Source: RUG572 sp964386385 (GTDB lineage Bacteria; Verrucomicrobiota; Kiritimatiellia; RFP12; UBA1067). From it: a stretch of 64,000 bases of DNA. Position 1 is the stretch's first letter; every line of letters begins with the position of its first letter. This document shows positions 34,289-42,542 of the stretch, piece after piece. Location of the stretch: NCBI GenBank assembly GCA_964386385.1, contig CAYLRN010000006.1, positions 82,110 to 146,109 on the forward strand. Reading direction: 5' to 3'. Both the position numbers and the translations under genes were made by a program. The notes below the pieces were generated by a model. That model was not told the DNA's origin. It saw only the letters and a program-made list of their open reading frames with translations, and searched no databases.

Positions 34289-35749
34289 ACGTCCTCGCCG
34301 GGAATCGCGTATCGCCCCGGCCCGCTTCAGGAAGCGGAGGTGCAGCCAGAGCGGCGGGACGGTGGCGACCTGGCAGATCGCGTCGGAGATCGGCATCGCA
34401 AGCCATATGCCGAGAACGTGGTCCTGCATCAAGTGCGGCAGGATCCAGAGGCACGGAAGAAGGCACAAACCCTGCCGCATTGTCGAAAGCGCAATCGCCG
34501 TCAGCGGCTTTCCGATCGACTGGAAGTACGTCGTGGCCACCACGTTCACGCCAATCGTCCAGAGCATGCAGTTCGCGATCCGCAGAACGCGGGCGGACAC
34601 CGCCAGGCACTCCCCGCGCGCCCCGAACGCGCCGGCGATCGCCTCGGGGCAGACAAACTGTAGAAGCGACGCGGTGGCGACGAGCGCGGTCGTCGTCCAG
34701 AAGCCCAGAAACACGCCGCTGCGCACGCGCGCGTAGTTCCGCGCCCCCCAGTTGTAGCCGACAATCGGGCCTATTCCCTGCTGGACGCCCATGACCGGCG
34801 TGAAGAAGAGAATCTGCACGGACTGGTATATCCCAAGCGCGGCCAGCTGCACGGTGCCATCCTCCGAAGACCCCGCCCACATCGAAAGGGACTTCGTGAG
34901 CGAAAGGCCGATCGTCGCCCCAAGCGCCTGCTGGAGAAACGGCCCCGCGCCAATGCCCATCGCGCGCGCGGCAAGTCCGCGGTGGAAGCGCACAAACGCC
35001 AGACGAAGCGGCACGACGCTCCGTCCGCCCAAGTAGTGCCGCAGGGCAATCGCGCAGGACGCCATCATCGCGGCGTTAGTCGCCCACGCCGCGCCCTCCA
35101 CGCCAAGGCCGAAGCCTATTATCAGGATTGGGTCCAGGACCAGGTTCGTCCCGAAGCCCACGACCATGCAGACCATGGACTTCAGCACCGCGCCCTCCGA
35201 GCGCATCATCGCCGAAAGCCCGAACGCCAGATGCGAGAACAGCTGGAACGGCAGCACGAGTCCAAGATACCCTTTGGCAAGGCGCATCGCCTCCGGCGAG
35301 ACGTTTCCGCCGCCGATCGCGCGAAGAAGCGAATCGACGAACGGCGTCAGCGCGAAGGGAAGCGTCAGGAAGAACAGCAGCTTGAACGCAACAAGCTGCC
35401 CAAGCGTCTTCTCCGCCGCCACCGAATCGCCTTCGCCAAGCCGTATCGACAGCAGTGCCGAATGTCCGGCGCCGATCCACACGCCGAACGCCGCGTACGC
35501 CATCAGGATCGGAATGGCCAGCGACAGGGCCGCCATCGCGTCAATGCCGCATCCGTTGTCGAGCGGCACGGAGACGTATCGCGACACGAACGCGGCGAAG
35601 TCCGCGCCGTTGCCGATGTAGATCCGGTCGACGACGGCGTAGAGCGCGTTCAGCGTCATCGACACAAGGGCCGGCCACGAAAAGCGGAACACCAGGCGAC
35701 CGAGCGGCGCCTCGCCCAGTTCACGCAGACTGCTGCTGTCGGAGCGCAT
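34199..35749 (-). CDS. MATE-family multidrug efflux transporter
   Basis: 516 residues with twelve predicted helices in two similar halves. NALYAVVDRIYIGN and GVQQGIGPIVGYNWGARNY are typical of MATE/MepA-type transporters, and a hydrophilic C-terminal tail of about 45 residues follows. It exports cationic compounds by Na+ or H+ antiport; the substrate is unknown. The tail is encoded in DNA overlapping the convergent FabH-like gene. It starts 3 nt after the DUF5107 gene. Confidence 0.9.
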   Translation of the reverse strand: MRSDSSSLRELGEAPLGRLVFRFSWPALVSMTLNALYAVVDRIYIGNGADFAAFVSRYVSVPLDNGCGIDAMAALSLAIPILMAYAAFGVWIGAGHSALLSIRLGEGDSVAAEKTLGQLVAFKLLFFLTLPFALTPFVDSLLRAIGGGNVSPEAMRLAKGYLGLVLPFQLFSHLAFGLSAMMRSEGAVLKSMVCMVVGFGTNLVLDPILIIGFGLGVEGAAWATNAAMMASCAIALRHYLGGRSVVPLRLAFVRFHRGLAARAMGIGAGPFLQQALGATIGLSLTKSLSMWAGSSEDGTVQLAALGIYQSVQILFFTPVMGVQQGIGPIVGYNWGARNYARVRSGVFLGFWTTTALVATASLLQFVCPEAIAGAFGARGECLAVSARVLRIANCMLWTIGVNVVATTYFQSIGKPLTAIALSTMRQGLCLLPCLWILPHLMQDHVLGIWLAMPISDAICQVATVPPLWLHLRFLKRAGAIRDSRRGRSYFDDACPDGASDRGGHRAGAHSGAEARE

Positions 35750-35752
35750 TTG

Positions 35753-38293
35753 CTAGTCTTCGCGGGGGAAGGGCTTTCCGAGACCGAGGTTCTCCGGATA
35801 CTCCGCCCGACGCTTCAGCGCCTCGTCGGCCTTCCCGGCGTCGCCGGACTTGAGCGCCTGACGGGCGATTCCGTCCCAGGCCTCCTGCCATGCGCCATGG
35901 GCGTTCTCGCCGTGCTCGGAGGGGAGGACGTTCAGTCCGCCCAGAAATGAAACGGCCTCCTCGTACCGTCCGGCGCCGCAGAGGGCGCGGGCATGGAGAA
36001 TCTCCAGCGGATTGCATCCGCCGTGCCTGTCAAGATACGCGCTTCCCGTCCGGCAGGCGCCGTCGAAGTCGCCGGCGGCGATCTGGCATTTCATCAGGTC
36101 GCGGCCGACGCGCCACGAATCGCCGACGGCGCGGGCGGAAAGCAGGTCTTTCATGCGGGCGTCGCCCTTCCGCCGCGAGGCGCGATAGAGGAAGAACGCC
36201 GCCTCGTCCGCGTTCCCGCATTCGTCGAGAAGTCGGTCTGCCTCCGCGTCTTCGCCGAAACTGGCGAGCAGGACGGCATGGAGGTACTTGAACTTCCACG
36301 ACGCGCCGGCGGACGCGGCCCATGCGAGGGCGGGACGCGATTCCCAGCGGAACGGCGAGACGCCGGCCACTGGCATGGCGGCGGCGGATTCCAGGATCTT
36401 CATCGCCGGCGCGTCGTCTCCGCGCAGATGGTGGAGATGGGCCAAGCGTACCTTCGCCATGAAGTCCCTTGAACGCGAAAAGAGCTCTGCCGCCTCGTCG
36501 TGGAGGCCGGCCGTCTCGTACCACGTCCCAAGTTCGAGGTACGTCTGTTCGGGAAGTTCGCTGCGCACGAGCGACTTGAACTCGCCCTCTTCCATCTCGC
36601 CCAGCAGCTTCGCCTCGAAGCGGGCGCCGTGGAAGAGCGGCGCAACCATGTCCGCAAGCTTGAGAATCTTGCCGGCGCCATCGCGGTCTCCCGTCTTGCG
36701 GGCGCAGACGAGCCGCACCTGCCAGGCGTCGAAGTTGAAACTGCCGGCCTGCGTGGCCTTGAGGGCATGGGCGTCGGCCCGAGCCCAGTCGCCGTCGCGC
36801 AGGAAAATCTTCGCCATCAGCGTCTCCGCGGGGGCGCGGTAGAGCGGGGAGAACGCCGCAAGCGTCAGGCGCTCGCGCGCGGCGGGACGGTCGTCGAGCA
36901 TCGCGGCGGCGAAGCCGTCGAGGTAGTTCGCGCCGGGGTCGTACGTGTCCACGGAAAGCGCGACCGCACAGAGCTCTCTCGCGCGCGCCGCGTCGCCGCG
37001 CCGGATCGCAAGCTCCGCAAGGCATCGCAGGGCGGGGGCAAAGCACGGCTCCTTGGCGACGCTCCTGGCGAGATAGTCCGCCGCCGTCCGGTCGTCGCGT
37101 TCGCGGAGGGCCTGTTCGCCGCGTACGTAGAGTCCGTAAGCGGAATTCCAGTCGAACTCCTTCGGGGAGACAAGCGGACGCTCGACCCGGACGGCGGGGG
37201 CGCATTCGGCGGCGGCGGCCGCTTTCGAGCGCATCACGCCCCATTTCTCCTCGAAGACGTCGACCGCGCCCGGCGCGAACGTCGGATGCTTGAACGGAGT
37301 GCGATAGGTGTCGCCGCGCGGCTGGTTGAAGACGCGGCCGCTCTGGAGCTCGACGTACTGCCCATCGACGTCGGTGAGAAGGTCCTCCCATATTCCGCCC
37401 TCGCGCGAAAGCGCCCAGAGCCAGATCTTGCGTCCGTACTTGACGTCACTTCGGTGGTAGGACCCGAATCCGGCCTCAGGCCACCATATGGAGAAGTAGG
37501 AATGGTTTCCGTTCAGCACGTGGTACGACTTCGAGCCGCCGAAGGCGTTGTTGCCGTAGACGTGGAGGTCGCGCCCCTTCCCGTCCACCGGCCAGGCGTG
37601 CGCGTCGCCGTCGTGGCCTATGTACGCGGAGCCGGGAAAGATCAGTTCGGGGTTCTGGCGCGCGGAATACGCGGCGGTCATCCACTGGTAGTACGGCTGC
37701 GGGAGATTCGATCCGTTGAACCACGTGGTCTTCGTGACGAAGAAGTCGGCGTCGGGCGGAAGGTTCACTTCCACCTGCCACGTTGTCCGGTTGACGTACT
37801 CCGTGGCCGAGACGAAGTAGCTTGCGCTGCCGTCGGGATTCCGGCGCGTCGTCCAGTCCACCGGCGTCGCCGTCGTGGGCGAATGCCCCATTATGCCAAA
37901 GTTGAACTCGATTCCGCCGGAACACCATGGGCCGCGCATGGCGATGTTGCGGAACTTCACGGAATGGTTGTAGTAGATGAACTCGCGGCCCGTGGCCTTG
38001 TCCTCCGCGCCCCAGACCTTGCCGCCTATCTCCGGCAGCATCGTGACGCGCACCTTGTCGTTTTCGAGGACGACGGCCGTCCACTTCTGCGTCACGGCAT
38101 TGGCCGACGACCCGTCGTATCGGAAGTACGGATACCGGCGTTCGGCCGTGCATGGGACGGGGTCGGGGTCTGAGAACGGATACGTCGGCATTTCGACTTG
38201 CGAGACGGCGACCGTCGACGCGGCCGATGCGGCGGAAGCCCACAGGACGATGCAGAAAGGGGCGAAGAGCGAACGCGGCTTTAGCGGTGTCAT
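35753..38293 (-). CDS. Secreted DUF5107-TPR protein, likely carbohydrate-active
   Basis: 846 residues from the ATG at 38291-38293, chosen because it opens a signal peptide (about 1-25, ending ASAASAAS). The N-terminal half (about 50-350) is DUF5107-like, a beta-sandwich of the galactose-mutarotase/glycosidase superfamily, with VRVTMLPEIGGKVWGAEDK, then GGIEFNFGIMGHSPT and WPEAGFGSYHRSD. The C-terminal half is TPR-like helical repeats (about 390-840). No catalytic residues can be assigned with confidence. It belongs to a three-gene run: LRR lipoprotein - this gene - MATE. Confidence 0.75.
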   Translation of the reverse strand: MTPLKPRSLFAPFCIVLWASAASAASTVAVSQVEMPTYPFSDPDPVPCTAERRYPYFRYDGSSANAVTQKWTAVVLENDKVRVTMLPEIGGKVWGAEDKATGREFIYYNHSVKFRNIAMRGPWCSGGIEFNFGIMGHSPTTATPVDWTTRRNPDGSASYFVSATEYVNRTTWQVEVNLPPDADFFVTKTTWFNGSNLPQPYYQWMTAAYSARQNPELIFPGSAYIGHDGDAHAWPVDGKGRDLHVYGNNAFGGSKSYHVLNGNHSYFSIWWPEAGFGSYHRSDVKYGRKIWLWALSREGGIWEDLLTDVDGQYVELQSGRVFNQPRGDTYRTPFKHPTFAPGAVDVFEEKWGVMRSKAAAAAECAPAVRVERPLVSPKEFDWNSAYGLYVRGEQALRERDDRTAADYLARSVAKEPCFAPALRCLAELAIRRGDAARARELCAVALSVDTYDPGANYLDGFAAAMLDDRPAARERLTLAAFSPLYRAPAETLMAKIFLRDGDWARADAHALKATQAGSFNFDAWQVRLVCARKTGDRDGAGKILKLADMVAPLFHGARFEAKLLGEMEEGEFKSLVRSELPEQTYLELGTWYETAGLHDEAAELFSRSRDFMAKVRLAHLHHLRGDDAPAMKILESAAAMPVAGVSPFRWESRPALAWAASAGASWKFKYLHAVLLASFGEDAEADRLLDECGNADEAAFFLYRASRRKGDARMKDLLSARAVGDSWRVGRDLMKCQIAAGDFDGACRTGSAYLDRHGGCNPLEILHARALCGAGRYEEAVSFLGGLNVLPSEHGENAHGAWQEAWDGIARQALKSGDAGKADEALKRRAEYPENLGLGKPFPRED

Positions 38294-38306
38294 TGCCCGG
38301 CCTCCG

Positions 38307-39092
38307 TCAGAACACGACGGCGACGTCGTCGCCAAGCGCCTTGCGGATGCGCGCCATCTCGTCTTCGGAGATGGGACATCCCGTCAGCTGGAGCGTGGCG
38401 AGCCTGCGCCATCCCGAAAGGTCCGCCGGGAGCTTCGAGATGCGGCAGCCGGCGAACGACACCGCCCTGATCTTCGGAAGCGTGGTCATCCAGTCCGGCA
38501 CCTCGGCGATCGGATTGCCGTCGAGCGAGACGTCCTCGAGCAGCGGCCATTCCTTCAGGACGTCCGGGACGGCGGCGAACTTGTTGTTCCGGAGGTAGAC
38601 GCGCCGGATGTTCACCAGTGACTTGAGCGAGGCCGGCAGAGCGGATAGTTTGTTGTCGTTCAGCCGCAGCCAGCGGATCGCGACGGCACCGGAGAGGGAG
38701 TCGGGGACGGCGGCGATCCTGTTGCCGTCGAGATTGAGGTACGTCAGCGCAGGAAGGCCGGCAATGCCGTCGGGGACGCCCTCCAGCTCGTTCCTGACGA
38801 GATAGAGGCTTGCCAGCGATTTGAGCGCGAAGACGGACGGCGGAACTTCCTTCAGCTTCATCTCGGAAAGGTCGAGTTCCCTCAGGTTCGGAAGATCCGC
38901 AAGCGCGACGCCCGCCACGCTTTCCGACGAGCCGCGAAGGTAGAGCCGCGTGACGTCTGCGCGGTTCGTGGCGGCAAGAGCCCTGAGCGACGTCACGGGC
39001 GTGGCGTCGGCCGGCCTGCCGCGGTTGTCGAAACATCCCGCAAACGCCGCACAGACGGCTACGAGAACCATGATTCCAAATCTGTTGTTCAT
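38307..39092 (-). CDS. Leucine-rich-repeat lipoprotein
   Basis: 261 residues. A lipoprotein signal with the lipobox AAFAGC puts the lipidated Cys at residue 20. About seven leucine-rich repeats of ~23 residues follow (LPNLRELDLSEMKLKEVPPS style), ending in a short cap. It is probably a membrane-anchored protein-binding scaffold; the ligand is unknown. The mRNA is predicted leaderless: TATAAT at 39099-39104, 6 nt before ATG. A repeat module begins just upstream of that promoter. Confidence 0.85.
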   Translation of the reverse strand: MNNRFGIMVLVAVCAAFAGCFDNRGRPADATPVTSLRALAATNRADVTRLYLRGSSESVAGVALADLPNLRELDLSEMKLKEVPPSVFALKSLASLYLVRNELEGVPDGIAGLPALTYLNLDGNRIAAVPDSLSGAVAIRWLRLNDNKLSALPASLKSLVNIRRVYLRNNKFAAVPDVLKEWPLLEDVSLDGNPIAEVPDWMTTLPKIRAVSFAGCRISKLPADLSGWRRLATLQLTGCPISEDEMARIRKALGDDVAVVF

Positions 39093-39098
39093 GCGAGG

Positions 39099-39104
39099 AT
39101 TATA
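39099..39104 (-). promoter_or_regulatory. -10 box of the LRR gene, leaderless
   Basis: TATAAT on the minus strand in the context ATGGTATAATCC, 6 nt before the ATG at 39092. There is no room for a ribosome binding site. The -35 position falls at the edge of the octamer array starting at 39122. Confidence 0.55.
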
Positions 39105-39121
39105 CCATAAAGGAGATTGGG

Positions 39122-39461
39122 GATTAAGTGGTTAAGTGGTTGAGTTCCCAGGGTCGGTTTTTTACCGGGAGGGAGCTGTCCTCATCCGCCGTCATCGACG
39201 AAACGGCGCACCCTACCGAAAATGCGTCTGTTCCGCCATTCGGTAGGGCGGTCGCCCCGCGACCGCCGCCGTTGCGCCTGAAAAAGCGGCTGAACGGCCG
39301 AATCCGGTAGGGCGCGACGTCCCGTCGCGCCGCCGCGCAGATGACGCGCTCCTGCGCGTCCGCCAATAACGAAAACAACACTCTCTGCGACTCTGCGTTG
39401 CAAGATCTCGGAATGTCGTCCACTTGAACTTAACCACTCAACCGCTTAACCACTTAATCTT
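39122..39461. repeat. Repeat module bounded by inverted octamer arrays
   Basis: Left array 39122-39145 (GATTAAGTGGTTAAGTGGTT) and right array 39427-39461, the same motif inverted (CTTAACCACTCAACCGCTTA). Inside: a hairpin at 39242-39267 (GGTAGGGC, arms GGTCGC/GCGACC), another at 39306-39331 (GGTAGGGC, arms GCGACG/CGTCGC), and a GGTAGGG half-element at about 39203-39217 in inverse orientation. Open frames inside are repeat shadows. The right array overlaps the last codons of the ATPase gene. Confidence 0.7.
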
Positions 39462-41013
39462 CCTCGATGGCGCAGTCGACAATCGTGCGCTTTTCCCTGG
39501 AGAACGCGAGGCCGACGAGGGTGAGCGTCTTGCCGTTGCCAGCGAACCTGTCGGCGTAGCGGTTCGCCTTGATCTGCGCGACCGCCCCGGCGGCGGACCC
39601 GTCAAGCTTGAACTCAATGACGTAGCAGTGCTCCGGCGTCTCGAGCGTCATGTCGATGCGTCCGTCGTTCGTCTTCACCTCCGCCTCGGCGGTCACGCCC
39701 ACCATCTTCAGGACCACGTACACGATCGTCTGCCACATCTGCTCGTTCTGGCGGTCTGTAAGGTCGTACGGGATGTTCGCGAAGAGACGCTTGAGGGCGG
39801 CGACGAACTTCTCCGGCTCGTGGTCGTAGAGCGCGTCCACGGCGTCCGCCTGGATGTCGTTCGAGCGGTTGAACTCCTGACCCGTGTATGCCGGCACGAC
39901 CTGGCGGAGGAACGAGTTCTCCACCTCGAGGTTCGGGAAGTCGAGTTCATAGCGGCGCGCCCCCCCGCGCTGACGGAAGCCCTTGATCGTCAGGTAGCCT
40001 GTCTGGAAGAGGAGCGTCGTGAAGTCGGCCTTGTCCGGCTCGTACGTTCCCAGCACGGACTCGTCCACGTCGACCTTCGCGAAGTTGAGCGGCTTCGCCT
40101 TGAGCGTGTCCATCAGGAACGTCGTCATCGCCGTCGTGGACCAGTAGTTCCTGAGTTCGCAGGAGGAAAGGCACAGTCCGAGCGACACCGGGTTGATGAC
40201 GCGCTCCGCCGCCGGATGAAACCGATAGCCGTCGTACCAGCGCTCAATCTCGGCAAGCCCCTGCTCGTCGGTCCATCCGTTCTCCTCCGCGAACCGGTGC
40301 AGAAGTCCGGGAAGGCGCGTGACGACCTCCGTATGGGTGTATCCGAAGAGTGTCGCGCAGCAGCGCTCCATCGTCATGTCGCGGAGGTTGTTGAGGTCGG
40401 AGAAGATGGAGACCTTCGAGAACTTGCTTATCCCGGTGATGAACGTGAAGCGCTGCCTCGACTCGAGCGTCTTGACGACGGAGTAGAACTCCTTGAGGGC
40501 GTCGCGGAATGGGCGGACGGCCGGGGTGTTCAGCGCGCCGAGGAGGGGCTTGTCGTACTCGTCTATCAGGAGAACCATCTGCCCGTCCGGCGACTTCGCG
40601 GCGAGGTCGTCGATGAGGAAGCGGAACTGGTCCGGCACGAGCGGGACGTCACGGAGGGGGACGCCGCTGCGCTCCGATTCGCCGACAAGGGCGGAGTGCA
40701 GCTTCATCCAGAACCCGTCGACCGTCTGGGACTGGCACGACCCCATGTCGAGACGCAGGACGGGCCACTTCTTCGACCAGTCCCATCGCGGCTCGATGAA
40801 AAGGCCCTTGAAGAGTTCACGCCGCCCCTCGAAGAGTGACTGGAGCACCGAGACGGTGAGCGACTTGCCGAACCTGCGCGGACGGGCGATGAAGAACTGC
40901 TTTCCCGTAGACATGTCGGCAAGCGGCAGAAGCCTGTCCGTCTTGTCGACGTACGTGAATCCGTTCTTCACGAGGTCTTCGAACGTGTAGATGTCTGTTG
41001 CAAGTTTCTCCAT
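39454..41013 (-). CDS. AAA-ATPase-like protein with PD-(D/E)XK nuclease domain
   Basis: 519 residues. N-terminal AAA-ATPase_like domain with a Walker A-like ARPRRFGKSL (about 43-52) and Walker B VLLIDEYDKP (about 147-156); C-terminal PD-(D/E)XK domain with GRIDMTLET then CYVIEFKLDGSAAGAVAQIK giving D, ExK and Q. Such proteins are abundant and often multicopy in Bacteroidetes and PVC bacteria; their function is not established, with mobile-element or defence roles suspected. Promoter TATAAT 41021-41026 is 7 nt before ATG, so leaderless. It is sandwiched between two repeat modules. Confidence 0.9.
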   Translation of the reverse strand: MEKLATDIYTFEDLVKNGFTYVDKTDRLLPLADMSTGKQFFIARPRRFGKSLTVSVLQSLFEGRRELFKGLFIEPRWDWSKKWPVLRLDMGSCQSQTVDGFWMKLHSALVGESERSGVPLRDVPLVPDQFRFLIDDLAAKSPDGQMVLLIDEYDKPLLGALNTPAVRPFRDALKEFYSVVKTLESRQRFTFITGISKFSKVSIFSDLNNLRDMTMERCCATLFGYTHTEVVTRLPGLLHRFAEENGWTDEQGLAEIERWYDGYRFHPAAERVINPVSLGLCLSSCELRNYWSTTAMTTFLMDTLKAKPLNFAKVDVDESVLGTYEPDKADFTTLLFQTGYLTIKGFRQRGGARRYELDFPNLEVENSFLRQVVPAYTGQEFNRSNDIQADAVDALYDHEPEKFVAALKRLFANIPYDLTDRQNEQMWQTIVYVVLKMVGVTAEAEVKTNDGRIDMTLETPEHCYVIEFKLDGSAAGAVAQIKANRYADRFAGNGKTLTLVGLAFSREKRTIVDCAIEED

Positions 41014-41020
41014 GCCGAAG

Positions 41021-41026
41021 ATTATA
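41021..41026 (-). promoter_or_regulatory. -10 box of the ATPase gene, leaderless
   Basis: TATAAT on the minus strand in the context GTGGTATAATC, 7 nt before the ATG at 41013. The octamer array starts 12 bp upstream, so the -35 region is occupied by the repeat. Confidence 0.55.
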
Positions 41027-41038
41027 CCACGTTCCCCA

Positions 41039-41310
41039 GATTAAGTGATTAAGGGTTAAGTGGTCAAGTTGCGGATGACTGACGCGACGTTCGAGATCCG
41101 GTAGGGCGGTCGCCCCGCGACCGCCGCATCCGTCTGCGCATCGGTAGGGCGCGACGTCCCGTCGCGCCGACGCGGGAGGGACGCGCTCCCGCGCGTCCGC
41201 CGCCGCATGGTTTCGGTCGCGCAGGAGCGCGACCCTCCCGGAAACGCCTTGTCACGCGCACGCGAACCGCATTGACGGCGGCGCGACGGGACGTCGCGCC
41301 CTACCGTGGA
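41039..41310. repeat. 272-bp tandem repeat, unit 1
   Basis: The unit opens with an octamer array (GATTAAGTGATTAAGGGTTA), then hairpins in order: GGTAGGGC with arms GGTCGC/GCGACC (41100-41125), GGTAGGGC with GCGACG/CGTCGC (about 41142-41167), GGAGGG with ACGCGC/GCGCGT (about 41176-41199), GGTCGC/GCGACC around a GCAGGA core (about 41215-41234), and an inverted GCGACG/CGTCGC hairpin (41280-41305). It carries five hairpins of the family in one unit. Confidence 0.85.
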
Positions 41311-41581
41311 GATTAAGTGGCTAAGAGTTAAGTGGTCAAGTTGCGGATGACTGACGCGACGTTCGAGATCCGGTAGGGCGGTCGCCCCGCGACCGCCGCA
41401 TCCGTCTGCGCATCGGTAGGGCGCGACGTCCCGTCGCGCCGACGCGGGAGGGACGCGCTCCCGCGCGTCCGCCGCCGCATGGTTTCGGTCGCGCAGGAGC
41501 GCGACCCTCCCGGAAACGCCTTGTCACGCGCACGCGAACCGCATTGACGGCGGCGCGACGGGACGTCGCGCCCTACCGGGA
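41311..41581. repeat. 271-bp tandem repeat, unit 2
   Basis: Follows unit 1 directly and is identical over about 250 bp from the TTAAGTGGTCAAGTTGCGGA segment (41328) onward; differences are a few bases in the opening octamer array and one base at the end. A 65-codon frame is preserved in both but has no start signal and consists of repeat shadows. Confidence 0.85.
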
Positions 41582-41727
41582 GATTAAGTGATTAAGGGTT
41601 AAGTGGTCAAGTTGCGGATGGTTGACGCGACGTCCGGCGTCCGGTAGGGCGGTCGCCCCGCGACCGCCGCCGATGCGCCCGCAAACTCAACCACTTAACC
41701 CTTAGGCACTTGATCTCCAGTCTCCCG
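41582..41727. repeat. Partial third unit and closing octamer array
   Basis: A third octamer array (41582-41615), a diverged short unit with one GGTAGGGC hairpin, arms GGTCGC/GCGACC (about 41643-41668), then the closing inverted array (about 41686-41717, CTCAACCACTTAACCCTTAG). The module ends against the trmO stop codon. Confidence 0.7.
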
Positions 41728-42510
41728 TCAGGCGCCGAAGGCGGAGACGAGGGCGCGATGCAGGTCTTTGTCCTCGTATGGGTCTGCGGCGGATGAAAGT
41801 TCGGACGCTGAATAGCCGCTGCGGACTGAAAGCAGCGTGACAGTCCGCGCCGCGGCGTCCGCCGCGAAGACAAGGCGGAACATCCTGAACGACAGAACCC
41901 ACGTGCCGTCCGCCGCCATCGCCACGCGCCTGCGCGATGCGTCGAGCGGACTGTGCGAAAGCTGCACCTTCGCCGTGGACGAAAGGTCGGGGCCACCCTT
42001 CCCGCGGATGAACTCCGCCCGGACGGCAAAGTCCTCCGTCTCGACGACGCGCCATTCGTCATGCGTCTGCGCGTCGACCCATCCGGCGCGCGCATTAGGA
42101 AACGAGTCGACCGAGGGGACGTAGGGCTTCACGTCAAGAACCGGCGTGCCGTCCAGCAGGTCCGCCTCCGCCACCTCGACGACGCGGCCCTTCACGGAGA
42201 CGAGCCGGACGCACGACAGCCCGATGGGGTTCGGCCGATACGGCGAGCGCGACGCGAACGTCCCCACGCGCCCAATCCCCGGCGCGGCGACTGGCGGGCG
42301 CGTCGTCGGACGCCATCCGCCGGCGTTGCGGTCGAACGCGAACAGCAGCCAGACGCGCTCGAACCCGTCAAGGTCGCGCAGCGCCGTTTCGAAGTTGCGT
42401 CCCCGCGCGAACTCGACGCGGCCGGACACCCCGTCGAACACTCCCTGGCGCGGCGCTTCGCACTTGTACGCCGCCGCGCAGCGGAAGAACGCTATCGGCT
42501 CGAAAGTCAC
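41728..42510 (-). CDS. trmO: tRNA (adenine37-N6)-methyltransferase TrmO
   Basis: 260 residues, close to E. coli TrmO. The N-terminal TsaA beta-barrel has FARGRNFETALRDLDGFERV, the conserved RVGTFASRSPYRPNPIGLSC block (about 80-100), and LLDGTPVLDVKPYVPSVD. It methylates N6 of t6A37 in tRNA(Thr)-type tRNAs using AdoMet. The C-terminal ~90 residues match the family's accessory domain. It is the last gene of the long minus-strand run from ftsH. Confidence 0.93.
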   Translation of the reverse strand: MTFEPIAFFRCAAAYKCEAPRQGVFDGVSGRVEFARGRNFETALRDLDGFERVWLLFAFDRNAGGWRPTTRPPVAAPGIGRVGTFASRSPYRPNPIGLSCVRLVSVKGRVVEVAEADLLDGTPVLDVKPYVPSVDSFPNARAGWVDAQTHDEWRVVETEDFAVRAEFIRGKGGPDLSSTAKVQLSHSPLDASRRRVAMAADGTWVLSFRMFRLVFAADAAARTVTLLSVRSGYSASELSSAADPYEDKDLHRALVSAFGA

Positions 42511-42542
42511 GTTGGGGAATCATGCGCGGCTTCCGCGCATGG

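Noticed and set aside
41064..41533. Two identical 65-codon frames in the tandem repeat
   Set aside because: They are repeat-encoded Arg/Gly/Ala-rich shadows without start signals; the identity comes from DNA duplication.
41039..41581. CRISPR array
   Set aside because: Units are 272 bp, with no short repeat-spacer alternation and no cas genes; the array is a tandem duplication of hairpins.
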